Assembly (NCBI GenBank): GCA_009809945.1
Contig: WTPW01000069.1
Span: forward strand, 1-64,000
Direction of reading: 5' to 3'
Length of the DNA: 64,000 nucleotides
From: Gigaspora margarita
Taxonomy: Eukaryota > Glomeromycota > Glomeromycetes > Diversisporales > Gigasporaceae
Numbering within the stretch: position 1 is the first letter of the stretch; each line of letters starts with the position of its first letter. A model generated the notes under the pieces. That model was not told the origin of the DNA. It searched no databases and saw only the letters and a program-made list of their open reading frames with translations. Positions 23,604 to 35,329 of this stretch are shown here, in pieces. A program made the position numbers and the translations under genes.

Positions 23604-26600
23604 GTGTTTTTTTTAAAAGTTGAATTGTTAGAATCTAAGCTAAAACCCACAGGTNCATGCNATTTTTCGAATNGTATATTATCATCCTTATCCCTATCTA
23701 TCTTCTGGGAAATTTGGTCTGGTACTGAAGACTTACTATCTTGAGCTACAGTTGCGCAATTTACTTCGAGCTTGTTCTTGACCTTATGCATATTAATTGG
23801 GATGAAATACTCTTTACCATTGCATACAAGTTTCAATTCGCGTCTTGATGCAAGTAAATCATAATCTTATTTGTCAAGTAATGTATTAGGTAAAATTAGC
23901 ATTGGTTTTTGGTATTTAACAATCGCAAAATCAGAGTATATAGTACAACCAGGAGTGAAATTTATTGGCACATTACGAATAATTCCAATAGATTCAGTAG
24001 GGGCAGTAGCAATTCTGCTAAGATCGTGTTTTATCTTTGTATCAATTACCAATTTTAATCATTTGGCTATATCTTCGGACATGATTGGAAAATTTGCACC
24101 AGGATCCACTATGGCCGCTAGAATTACCAATCGTTTAATTTTGCATTTTGTAGTTACAATATCAGTAGCTGGTTCTTTTTTTTGAACGAAATCAATTTCC
24201 ATAGGATCATCTAAAGTTTCTTCTTCTCCATCCGATTCTGCTATTTCTGGTATTGGCTTTCGATAATTTATAAAATCGTTATCTTTTTGTGAATTAGAGT
24301 TCTTTGAATCTTGAATAGCAGAATTTTTTTTAGAATTAGAGATCAAACTTTGTAACAAGGATGGTAATATTTTTTCAAACTCACTTTGAATAAGTTTACG
24401 GATAGTTTCTTCTAAGATGGTTTGTTTTATTTTGTTTGTTTTGGGTGTATAAGATACTTGAGGCTTTTTTTCTTTTTTATTCTTTTTTTCAGATTTTATA
24501 GACTTTTTTCTAGAAGAAGATAATTTATTCGATTTTCTTTTTTGCTTTACTTTTTTTTTGATCTAGAAATATTAACATTCAAACTTTCACTCTCAGAAGA
24601 ACTATCCTCAGAACTGGATCCAGATGCAGAATTAGAATCAGAATCGGATTCATTAGAAGAAGTATCTGAGTCAGAATCTATATGAGCATTATTAATTTTG
24701 CCTTTCTTTTTATACTTATTTTTATTTTTCTTTTGAGAACAGCTACGAGAATTATGTCCTATTCTACCGCAATTTGAGCAATACCGCTAAGATTTTTTAA
24801 TGGTCTTAGCAATAGCATTAACGCTTTTAGTCATTTTTACTATATTTAAAGACATATCTGCCATAACTTTAGTAATTTCATCAACATCATTGGTATTTGA
24901 GGTAATATTCTTTTTTATCTGCGGTTTTGGAGGTAAAGAGGGTGCTTGAACAGGAACAAATTCAGGAGATTTACCATAAAGCCATAGTAATAAATTATTA
25001 ACATTTTCTTCATAAATTTTTTCAGATGTTCCTGCAGGTTATGGTCCTAATTGTGAAGAACTATGTTGTAGAGGAGGTTGTTGGGATTGTACTTGGAGTT
25101 GTTGGGTCTTTAAATCTAATTGTGAGTTTGCTATATTTTCTATTTCAGCTCTTGTTTTAGCACTAATTTCTGAATATGGTTCAGTTTTCAATTTTATTAT
25201 TTCTTTTGATGTAATTGCTGGCTGGGATGTAATAGATGGAGCTTGAGAGATTTGGCCGGGAATAGAGCCTTTATACAAATTCAGAGGACGTTCTAACCAC
25301 ATATTTTTAAGTTCTGTAAAAAATGCATTAATGTTATCAGGATTAGTAATTTTTATCCAAGTATAAAGCTCCCCTGATAAATGACCCTTAAGAAGTTCTA
25401 AGATATTGGCATTACCATTGGCAAACCCTAATAAAAGAGGACAGATTCTAGTCTCATATGTTTCTGGATTATCAAATGGTAAAAATTTTTCTTGTGCTAA
25501 TCTTTGAGTAGCAACTTGTTGTATACCAACTGTTTCTGTTTGATATTTATGACGCAACCAAACAATAAAGCAGGCTGGGGTATCACTATTATTACCAGCA
25601 TATTGAACGGGTATATTTGTATATTTTCTAGCCATCTTACTTTTTAAAAGATCTGCTCGAAGTGCATCATTAAAGCCGGCTGCCATAATTGATAGTAAAG
25701 TTAATATTTGATTAATTCTTTGATACCATTCATCTGGTGGAATTTGTCCACTATAATTTGGAATCTCTGCAATTAATGGTGCAATACTGGTTAAGTCTCC
25801 TGCAACTGTAGCCATATTTGGTGGATTATTATGTAACAATAAAATTTGTGCTTGTAAATTATTTATTAATTGTTCAAAATTTCGAGCATGATTTTTCCAC
25901 TTACCCCACTTGTTGTCCAGTTGAACATCAGCAAGTAATAAATCATTTTCTAGGGTCTTGCATTTATTTTTCCATTTGGTGTATCGATTTTTTGTAAGAT
26001 TTAAGAGGTGTGTAGTAATTGCTCTATCTGATTTATATTCTTGTAATTGCTGATGGGTTCGTCTATTTTTGAATCTTAATGCAAATCTTTCTAGAAGTGA
26101 TTCTAATATTTGCCTTTTTTGCATACGGATTGTAATTCGACCATCAAGCTCTCGAGATTTAAATATATTATGTTGTGTTCTGTGGGCCTCATAAGCCTGG
26201 TGAAGTAGATCATAGTCATTTTGAAGTGTAGCTAACTGGGTTTGTAAATCAGCTAACTGGGTTTGTGAATCAGCTAACTGGGTTTGTAAATCTACTACTC
26301 GATTTTCTGCATTGATTGCATGGATATTTGCTCGTGGATATATTTCTAGCACCAATCTTTCAAGCCTATTGCCGGCGTCTGAAATTATATTAAGATAATC
26401 TACAATACCATTTATTGTGGGTGCTATTGTAACTGGGCTTTGAAAATACTGTCTAATATTATTAATCTCTCGCTGAATTCTATTATTTTGGATCGTGGCT
26501 TGATTTTCAGGTAGAGATAATCTAGGTGATCCTGGTTATTGCGCCATATCTATAGTATCATTNGAATTTTTNTACAAAACAAGTATTTTTTCATTAAGCT

Positions 26601-26898
26601 TGTCTATTTCATTCTGAAAAAATGCTAACCGCTTTTCTAAATAATCTATATAATTTTCTCGCTTTTCAGATTCTTTAAATACATTTTCTAACTGTTTTAT
26701 AAGATTAGAAANTTNTGATCTCAATNGGTCTAGCTCCTNATCCCGAATTGAGATTTCTTTTTCAAGATAATTAATATAATCCTCTTTTAAGTCTAGATCC
26801 CATTGTAATTTACAGAATCGATTTTTTATTATAATCAAACTAGCTTTGAATTTTATGATTGTTTCACTAGGTGGGGACACTACCGTATTTGATAGCAT
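23600..26898 (-). pseudogene. Gag-like polyprotein: coiled coil, capsid-like domain, CCHC knuckle, retropepsin
   Basis: One minus-strand frame of about 1,100 codons broken by stops at 26536, 25039, about 24788, 24059 and 23867 and a frame change in an A-run near 24555. In order: coiled coil (26898-26540); repeated LADSQTQLADLQTQLA heptads near 26250; basic helical region; a retrotransposon Gag/capsid-like domain (about 25800-25250, with IPNYSGQIPPDEWYQRI and TPACFIVWLRHKYQ); one CCHC zinc knuckle CSNCGRIGHNSRSC near 24775-24735; an acidic Ser/Asp tract; a basic tract; and a retropepsin-like domain (24170-23800) with VDPGAN at the catalytic position and MLILPNTLLDK downstream. I see no reverse transcriptase or RNase H. 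The family is, from memory, abundant in Rhizophagus. This may serve as the element's capsid and protease; that is inference. Confidence 0.75.
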
Positions 26899-26969
26899 TG
26901 TATGAGCCTATAATATATTGGCGCTTCTGGAAACTTTACTAAATAAAAATATTTACCTTTTTAAAATGT

Positions 26970-28644
26970 ATGAGAATGAGCCAACCTAGTATTTTTATAC
27001 AAGCAGATGAGGAATTGCGAATTGTTCTTCGATTAATTTATTATAATATACCTGGATTCCATTCCAATACAAAAGCTCTGCAAAAAGTGTGTAAAAAAGA
27101 CAGATATGCACATTTCAGACTCAAAGTTATAACCAAGTGGTTAGAAAATTAGTATGATTACCAAATATATAAGCACCTACCAAAAATTAAGGCTCAGGCC
27201 AGCTTTTCTAAATGTCAAATTCCCAACAAATTACATCAATGTGACCTGTTACCCATGTTTATGACGATCAGAAAAGGGGAAAAGTATATTTACACACCTT
27301 GGTACTGATAGATGTGGCAACGAGATTTAAATATGCTGTAGCATTGACATCAAAGAATAGTTTAGAAGTTTGGAATGCCATCGAAAAAATATACAATGAT
27401 TCCAAAAATCCACTTACATGGCCCGCCTTATTAATGGTGGATAGTGCTGGGGAGTTTAAAGGATCATTTGCTCGAGGAATGGAGCATTATAATGTTCCTA
27501 TAAGAGTTGTAGATCTTTATAGCTTTGAGAGTTTAGCATTAGTTAAAAAATTCAAACAAGATTTTGCAAAACTTATATATAAAATTCAATATGCTATAGA
27601 GGGAAAACTCAAAGAGGGTGAACGCTCAAAATTATGGAACAAAATACTTCAGAAAATTATTGATTATATGAATAATAATAAAATGCGATTAATAAGCATG
27701 TCCCTATCATATGCAATGACGTTGCGGGAAGTAATACCTAAAGTATCCACCAAACCTAAGAGACCTATCAGAAAAGATGAACTGTGATTACAGAAAGGAA
27801 CAACTGTAAGGTATTTATTAAAACCGGGTGAATTAGAAGGAGGACACATGCATAGAAAAACTGATCCATACTTCTCATTGCGTATTTATAAAATTGCAAA
27901 AGTTATTGTTGGTAAGAATCCACCACAACCTGTCTTATATTACCTGGAAGACCAACCCATTGAATCTACTGCTCATTTGATGGGTCGCAATCCACACCGG
28001 CCATTTAAGAGAGAAGAACTTCAAGTCATTGAGAATCCTGAAAAAGTTGAGTATCCACCCGATGAATTTATACAAAAATATCACCCCTCTAGATTAATAC
28101 ATTTTATTCATATTTCCAATAATGAATTTAATATAGCAGAACAATATGCCTCGAAACGTGGTGGATATATTTTAACTAAAACTGGATGAATCAATGATCA
28201 GAATGTATATCTTTGGTCATGTAGTAATGGAAAACACCAGTGGGAATATCCATATCCATTAATAGCTACAAAATTTGAATAGTGCCCACTTTGCTTCCAT
28301 CACATCGATGAGCATCGCTGTAGATATATTTTTGAGGATCTATTAGGTAAAAAATTTCCATCATGCAGGGCTAAGTTCTTAGATGGGATGCAATTAGACG
28401 GGTATAATGAAGAGCTAAAATTAGCATTCGAATTCCATGGCATCCAACATTTTTGTGTCATTCAAAATACTTTCACCTCAATGGCAAGACTGACCTAAAT
28501 TCACAAAGTTCACGCGACCAAAAAAAGCAGAATATATGCAAGGAGAAAGGCATAGATCTTATTGAAATCCCTTACTCTGCTGATTTATTGGCATATATAA
28601 AAAGTAAATTACAAGAGAAGGGTTATTTATCACACAAAGAATAA
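26970..28644 (+). pseudogene. Retroviral-type integrase running into zinc-ribbon/PD-(D/E)XK nuclease
   Basis: The N-terminal part (26970-27152) and an rve-type DDE core are visible: first Asp in HQCDLLPM (27243), second Asp in VDSAGEF (27440). The third position reads SLALVKKFKQ, with Lys (AAA, 27545) where Glu is expected. A chromo/SH3-like tail follows (YFSLRIYKIAKVI, PVLYYLEDQP, GRNPHRPFKREEL, to about 28055). The same frame continues, across stops at 27785, 28187 and 28280 only, into AEQYASKRGGYILTKTG, a zinc-ribbon CPLC near 28285, then [20 protein letters not shown] (28395-28450). After a frame change near 28460 it ends RDQKKQN...KGIDLIEIPYS, a Vsr/PD-(D/E)XK-like nuclease pattern. Other breaks: stop at 27150, frame change near 27270. 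Together this is an integrase-nuclease fusion of about 560 codons. Confidence 0.8.
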
Positions 28645-28713
28645 ACTCATAAGATCATTATTTTTCGATATAGATACTTTATATCCGCAAACAATAATTT
28701 AGCATTATTTATC

Positions 28714-29494
28714 TTGATCAATATGAAAATAGAAAAGCTAGACCCTGTTGAGAGAATAGTTTTAAACATCGATGAATATAATAATCCAGAAAGATTTAAC
28801 TCATTAAATAGTATGCCCCAATGGCCTTTTAACTTATTAATTAGTGGGCGAACCAGATCAGGAAAAACTAATGAAGTTATTAACCTTTTACTTGGAAACA
28901 AGATGTATCGATTGTTTAATGGGAAAAAAGGTGGAATGAGATATATTAAGAATGATGATTTGGTTTTGATCAGACATCATATTAATGAACCGAAATACAA
29001 ATATTTGAAACATTGCTATGAAATAATTGCAAATAGTCCAAAACCATATCGAGAAGATATTAAGTTCCGAGCAATGAAGCCTGATAAAATGCCAAAAATT
29101 AATGATTTCTCCCCTAAAAGAGGAACAGTAGTTGTATTCGAAGATTTATGTACTGAGCCTAAAAAAATACAAGATAAAATTGCTCCGTATTTTAGTGAAG
29201 GGCGACATGCTAATATTAGTTCAATATACATAACACAAAGCTTTTTTGACTGCCCTAAACTAATAAGAAAAAAATCTTGATTATATTGTTCTCTTTAATG
29301 GCAGTGGGGCATATGATGAACTAGTTAACATTGCCCGACGATATACAAAAAAATGGCATGATGTTGTCGATATACTTGATAAAAATTTGCAAGGTAGAGA
29401 ATTTATTGTTATTGATTTAACTAGAGCAAAAGAAGACCCTCTATACATTCGTAAGGGATGGGACAAAATTTTAAACTTAGAAAATAGAATATAA
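28714..29494 (+). pseudogene. FtsK/HerA-type (A32-like) genome-packaging ATPase, one frameshift
   Basis: Walker A is SGRTRSGKT (about 28843-28869), Walker B VVVFEDLC (about 29127-29150), followed by a sensor-like [13 protein letters not shown]. This is the order seen in Polinton, virophage and NCLDV packaging ATPases, which pump DNA into capsids. Length is about 260 codons, normal for the family. The only lesion is one extra base in an A-run near 29270; after it the frame continues as [14 protein letters not shown]...ILNLENRI to a TAA at 29492. The start [18 protein letters not shown] is 70 bp after the nuclease. A packaging ATPase implies that ancestors made particles. Confidence 0.85.
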
Positions 29495-30160
29495 GAACCA
29501 TTAAATCAAATTATCTTTAAATGATACTTGTGATAGTGTTTTTATAATATAAAAAAAAATTTAGGGAGATGATAGTCGGACCCTAAGCCTCAAAAGGCTA
29601 TAACTATACCTGAGAAAACTATATGATTAAGGGCGACTAGATTGTGTATTTTTTGCGGAACAAACAACTACCTTCACCAAAGTACTGAGCTACCAAACAG
29701 TAATTATGAGTATGTTAAACCTCACAACACACATAGTCAGAAACCCTATCGCTTCAATAGTAGAAACGAAATTTTTTGCATAACTAAGTATACTCATAAC
29801 AAATAGTTGTGGCAATTATCTTATCAACACAAAAACAATCTAATGATAAAAGGATTTAAAATTTTTTAAAAAAACGGGAAAAAAAGAAGGTTTATATAAG
29901 AGAAACACAAAACTATTGTTATATAGCTCGCATTATTTTAGGCTGAGTAGAGGGATGAAAACAAACATGTAGTATTTTTTTAACAAGCATTGTGGCATAT
30001 AAATTATGCTTCGCATCTTTAAGAGGCTTATCTATCTAATAATGATAAATATTTGTATTATATAACCAAATAATGTTTCAACAATATTTTTGATCGATTT
30101 CAGATTTACATACAAGTTTTAATCACATGAGTATATAGTAGTAGAAGCAAAATAATATTG
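29495..30160. other. Spacer without a gene
   Basis: No open frame of note and no recognisable family. This is the start of the 29.5-40 kb stretch that looks like captured or inserted DNA. Confidence 0.6.
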
Positions 30161-32061
30161 CTATAAATCTGGAAGCGGATCTTCTGCCCTTAAACCTCGT
30201 CGAACACGTGCTAAATCTATAAAAGTATTAATAACGATAATATTTTTATATATTAATCAGAAAATAATTCATACTTATATATCCTCGTTTACGATCAGAG
30301 ACAGTGGAAGGGATTTGTATTTAGTTTGCTTTCGGTTTGGAAGGTTTCTTGCGATGGTTTAAACCTTGAGCATTATTAAGGTCCTTCTCAGAAACTATTG
30401 GCCTATTACCTTTCTCAATTCCAGCCTCAAGTATGTAGGATTAACATTCCGTAAATTATGAAAGAATGTATCATACACAAAGTACACAATACTATGCCGA
30501 ATGCCTTTTGTAACTGTAAAATTTTCATGGAGCAATAGACAGGATGCAAATGCTACTACTTGTCCTGGCCGAAGATGTACAACTACTTGAAGTTGAGGAA
30601 AACACAATTCTCCTCCTTCGAAATCTCCCAGTGCGACTAAAACACACAGACTATTTGGTTCATCATGATCATCCCAATGATAGTCACTAATAGTATTAAA
30701 GTTGATGGCTATCATTGGGAAAACTCCAAATGCCCTTGGAGCGAATGGACCCCATGATAATTTACTTAATTTCATATATAAATCTATATAATACTCTTGA
30801 AGAAACTGATTGATACTTTCTGATAATTTCCTAAGACCCCGAAGTAATTTATTGATGCATTCATAATGATTAATGTTATGCGTACTCACTGTGTTAGAGC
30901 TTGTGAAGGGAAGTAAATTGTTTCTTGTATAAGCTCCAAAATGCTCAATAAAATTGGTCCAAAATCCTTTACTTCAGTGTGAAGGATTTTCTAATAAATG
31001 GAAATAGTACCAATTTACAATATTAAATGCAGTTGTAACAGCATCTGGATCATCAAGTTGCTCCAAGTGAATTAACGTTCAGTGGCCCAGGTCCGTAATG
31101 CATTTAGGTTCAAAAATATGTTCAAGTTGAACTAGCTTATCTAGTGATTTGTTATTATTTCATGCTGATACAATAAGCTGTGTTTTTTCTTTCCGACTTT
31201 TACATATAGTAGCCGTATCAAAGAAATTTTGCAACTCAATATAATCATGCTGAAGTTTTTTCCATAATAGTCTGAGGTGTTCGCGCACATGCTTCCTTCT
31301 TAGCGGTCCTTTTGATCTCCTTAAACCTAACCACTGCCCAAAAGCAATCCACAAACGTTTGTTATTAGTATCAACGTCCAATAGTCCTTTAACATCATTC
31401 TTTTCCTTAATAATATCACTATAAACTAGAGATAAAAAATCTGGAGGAATTTTGGGTAAGTCAATAGAATTATTGCTAGCAGATGCCTTCCTCAGTAACG
31501 TTTCAATGAGTAAGTCTTTAGCCAATATATTATAATGGGTCTTATTTTTTTTAGAAGATATTCTATCAGAAGGACAGAGAGGAATGCTTCTCCATTCCCT
31601 TTCCAAGTAATAAATATTGTCAATAGCAGACAATTTTCGAGTAGCGGATTGGATTCTATGCTAGTAAAATAATTGAAATTTTCATTGTTAAAATGTATAG
31701 ATATAATAATGCAAATAAACATGAATGATTTTTTCCCTAAAGGATTGCATGTTTTTGTAGAGAACGAATGAGCCCGCCTCACCAAAGTACTAACTGACCC
31801 ACTTTACTCAAAAGCAACCAAACAAGAAAAAACAATTTTGGCTATACTAAAGGCAATATATACCCGGGATGGATCAAAGGTAATGTCATCAATTACTGGA
31901 AGAATGTCATCATTCGGGCTATAAAGCATCTCGGTTTGTTTCTGCTCACGCCTAAGTTTTTTATTTTTACGTGTACGGGCCTGTCTCGACAATTTGGTTT
32001 TAGTGGGTTTGTCCTGTGATGCAATGACCTCTCCCTTTCATTTATTATTTGATGTTTGCAT
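30161..32061 (-). pseudogene. TET/JBP-like Fe(II)/2-oxoglutarate dioxygenase gene, broken
   Basis: The catalytic half at 30395-30889 shows the double-stranded beta-helix pattern: MIAINFNTISDYHWDDHDEP (candidate iron ligands H-x-D), LGDFEGGELCFPQL, LRPGQVVAF, LLLHENFTVTKGIRHSIVY (distal His and 2OG Arg). This resembles the fungal TET/JBP-like family, whose members elsewhere oxidise 5-methylcytosine; substrate here is not known. The N-terminal part lies at 31160-31992, starting in a basic MSRQARTRKNKKLRREQKQ region; the first ATG of the frame is at 32061, with a stop 8 codons in. A likely intron near 30214-30278 (GTATG...TTATAG) precedes the last exon ending at 30161. Several stops and frame changes break it. 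It is probably a captured host gene. Confidence 0.6.
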
Positions 32062-33218
32062 TGTAATTGTTGTCTTTGGTAAAAAAAAATATGAGGTAAA
32101 TATTTGTATCACGAAATATTGCACGAAATATTAGTGGGTTGAAAAATGAATAAATTGGATTATATATTGAAAGAACCCCCCCCTTTATTGGAAAAATTTA
32201 TACAACAAACTATAGTATGTTATATTCAGCATTGAATTTAAGTCAATCGCGTGTCGCTATAATAATTTAACACTTCATAAAACTATCACACATCGCTTTA
32301 TTTAGCATCGTAACGATAATTTAACACGATAATGACTACGTAACAAATAATTAAATTCCTTACTAAATTCGACACCACAATTATAGAACATGACAAATCA
32401 ACAATTGCGCATTTTCTATATTTGGGATTTCATTGTCAACGTTAATAACTTGTTGAGGCGCATTTGACTATACGGGTACAGTAATAATTTTATATGCTAT
32501 ATTTAAGCTAGATCTACAACCGCTATGCACTTCATTATTTAGTTATTATACTGTAATAAATATGTTAATCAAACAAGTTAGCTGTGCAGCGCGTGACACG
32601 GCACAGGGACCAGTACAATCAGTATTTGTATATTTTGTATATATTTTTGGGGGGGTATTTTTTTCGCGCGTATTTGTTCTTTTAGCATTAGGAAGATTTT
32701 TTGGATTGAATTGGTTAGGTGTGTTGTTTTATGTTTTTATTTATTTATTTTTTTTTATAGATGTTATTAAGGCAGTGAAATTGAGTATATTAGGGATAAC
32801 TGCATAGCACGTGACGTGCGTATAACCAGTAGGATCTCATAGGTGCATTGTGGTTTAGAGTTATTCGCATAATGATATTAGTTTAATTATTGAAGCTCGT
32901 GTATTCAGAAATTAATTTTTGAAGTATTGTTTAACATATTTATTTTTTAGTTCATCGCAACTTATGTTGATGTGGAAGCTGCATTTGGTGAATTTAGTTA
33001 TAGTTGCGCAGCACATGATGCGCATAGGTTCATACGTACGAGAATTTACTTATTCTTGTCTTCATGTTTTTTAAAAGAAAATCATATTTTATTTTTCCAC
33101 TATTACGTCAAAATACTATATATTACATTGTTCTATGATTCGTCGTATATTTTGTCATATTATGTCGTCACGAGTTTTATTATTATCAATTAAAAGTGGA
33201 AGATTATTTTGGTATGGC
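32062..33218. other. Spacer with three CACGTG-like repeats
   Basis: No supported gene; the open frame at 32562-32807 is a Phe/Val-rich translation of T-rich DNA. Three similar GC-rich words, GTGCAGCGCGTGACACGGCA (about 32581), GCATAGCACGTGACGTGCG (about 32804) and GCGCAGCACATGATGCGCAT (about 33006), lie roughly 210 bp apart. Confidence 0.55.
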
Positions 33219-34273
33219 CAGATATATAAAATTGGTCCGGGTTCTAAAATAATTACCTAAGATGTATATTGAAATGGTTTTGTCATTATGATGAAGCTAT
33301 TTCATCATTCTTCAGGAACTACTAATAGGTCCAGAACGGGTCAGCCTGCTGTCAGCCCATTCTGGATCGCAATTATGGTATGAAGCTCAACTACTAAAAA
33401 AGTTCTTTATAGTCTATTCTATCGGTGTTGAATATCATATAAAGACCCCTTATACCATTATTACCATAGAGCCTAGGAGCCCTTGTGTTACTTACCACGT
33501 AGTTTCTTTACTAATTTGAAGTCTTACATTGTTCTCATAGTCTTTGAGTCTAAACACCTGTCTTGCATTGTTATTATTATTGCATCGCCCAAAATGACCA
33601 CAGAGTCATCTATACTTAAGTGAATTTGGCCACGCAAAGTTTATATTCATTTTGTATTACTCACTGATCCATTTTTCGATTTTCAAAAAAAAATTTTTAA
33701 AGCTCCAATTGCGCTATAATTTTTATTCCATAAAAATTCATCTGGTAGCACCCGTTGGAGACCTTGTTTTCCGGAATTACTAATAGAAATGATAAAAAAA
33801 ATTCTACTGCCAATCGAATTTTCTGATTCGATGTTATGCGAAGCGAAAAATAACTTTGAATAGTTTTAAATGAGAACATGAGTCTACTACAATAAAAAAA
33901 TAAACGACTAACCGTGGAATCACTGTTAATTGAGTCACACATTTCTATATTTAGGATTGGTGTTGAAATCCATATTTGTGTATACGGGGTTACAGTAAAA
34001 ATTTTACACGCTATATTTACAAATTTAGAATAACTGTTATCTTGGCCAAGCACTAACCTCATAGTCGAAGACTTATTTCAGCACCGATCCATGCTGAAAT
34101 GAATCACGTGGGTACACAAAAATTCTACATTTGTGCTGGAAAAAATAAAGTATTTATTAAGTATTTATTATAGCATGACTTAACGGCCCCACGGGTCCGT
34201 ATACATGTTTTTAGTCGAGGTTGAAATAACGATATTCAGGTTACGATAATAAATTATTTTTATTTTTTATTAN
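33219..34273. repeat. Tandem duplication, unit 1 (1,055 bp)
   Basis: Nearly identical to 34274-35328 in direct orientation, both starting CAGATATATAAAATTGG. Differences are mostly transitions and several remove CpG. Minus-strand open frames of 121 and 141 aa exist in the two units, but they differ mainly by amino-acid changes and show no family, so I treat them as non-coding. Confidence 0.9.
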
Positions 34274-35328
34274 CAGATATATAAAATTGGTCCGGGTTCT
34301 AAAATAATTACCTAAGATGTATATTGAAATGGTTTTGTCATTATGATGAAGCTATTTCATCATTCTTCAGGAACTACTAATAGGTCCAGAACGGGTCAGC
34401 CTGCTGTCAGCCCATTCTGGATCGCAATTATGGTATGAAGCTCAACTACTAAAAAAGTTCTTTATAGTCTATTCTATCGGTGTTGAATATCATATAAAGA
34501 CCCCTTATACCATTATTACCATAGAGCCTAGGAGCCCTTGTGTTACTTACCACGTAGTTTCTTTACTAATTTGAAGTCTTACATTGTTCTCATAGTCTTT
34601 GAGTCTAAACACCTGTCTTGCATTGTTATTATTATTGCATCGCCCGAAATGACCACAGAGTCATCTATGCTTAAGTGAATTTGGCCACGCAAAGTTTATA
34701 TTCATTTTGTATTACTCACCGATCCATTTTTCGATTTTCAAAAAAAATTTTTTAAAGCTCCAATTGCGCTATAATTTTTATTCCATAAAAATTCATCTGG
34801 TAGCACCCGCTGGAGACCTTGTTTTCCGGAATTACTGATAGAAATGATAAAAAAAAATTCTACTACCAATCGAATTTTCTGATTCGATGTTATGCGAAGC
34901 GAAAAATAACTTTGAATAGTTTTAAATGAGAACGCGAGTCTACTACAATAAAAAAATAAATGACTAACCGTGGAATCACTGTTAATTGAGTCGCACATTT
35001 CTATATTTGGGATTGGTGTTGAAATCCATATTTGTGTATACGGGGTTACAGTAAAAATTTTACATGCTATATTTACAAATTTAGAATAACCGTTATCTTG
35101 GCCAAGCACTAACCTCATAGCCGAAGACTTATTTCGGCACCGATCCATGCTGAAATAAATCACGTGGGTACACGAAAATTCTACATTTGTGCCAGAAAAA
35201 ATAAAGATTTATTAAGTATTTATTATAGCATGACTTAACGGCCCCACGGGTCCGTATACATGTTTTTAGTCGAGGTTGAAATAACGATATTCAGGTTACG
35301 ATAATAAATTATTTTTATTTTTTATTAC
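34274..35328. repeat. Tandem duplication, unit 2 (1,055 bp)
   Basis: Second copy of the unit at 33219-34273. An N occurs exactly at the junction (34273), which suggests uncertain assembly of the duplication. Confidence 0.9.
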
Positions 35329-35329
35329 A

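Noticed and set aside
32562-32807. An 81-aa membrane-protein-like open frame
   Set aside because: Hydrophobicity comes from T-rich DNA; no family, no neighbours that fit, and short similar words repeat across it.
33697-35163. Paired minus-strand frames of 121 and 141 aa in the tandem duplication
   Set aside because: The two copies differ mainly by amino-acid-changing transitions, as expected for non-coding decay.
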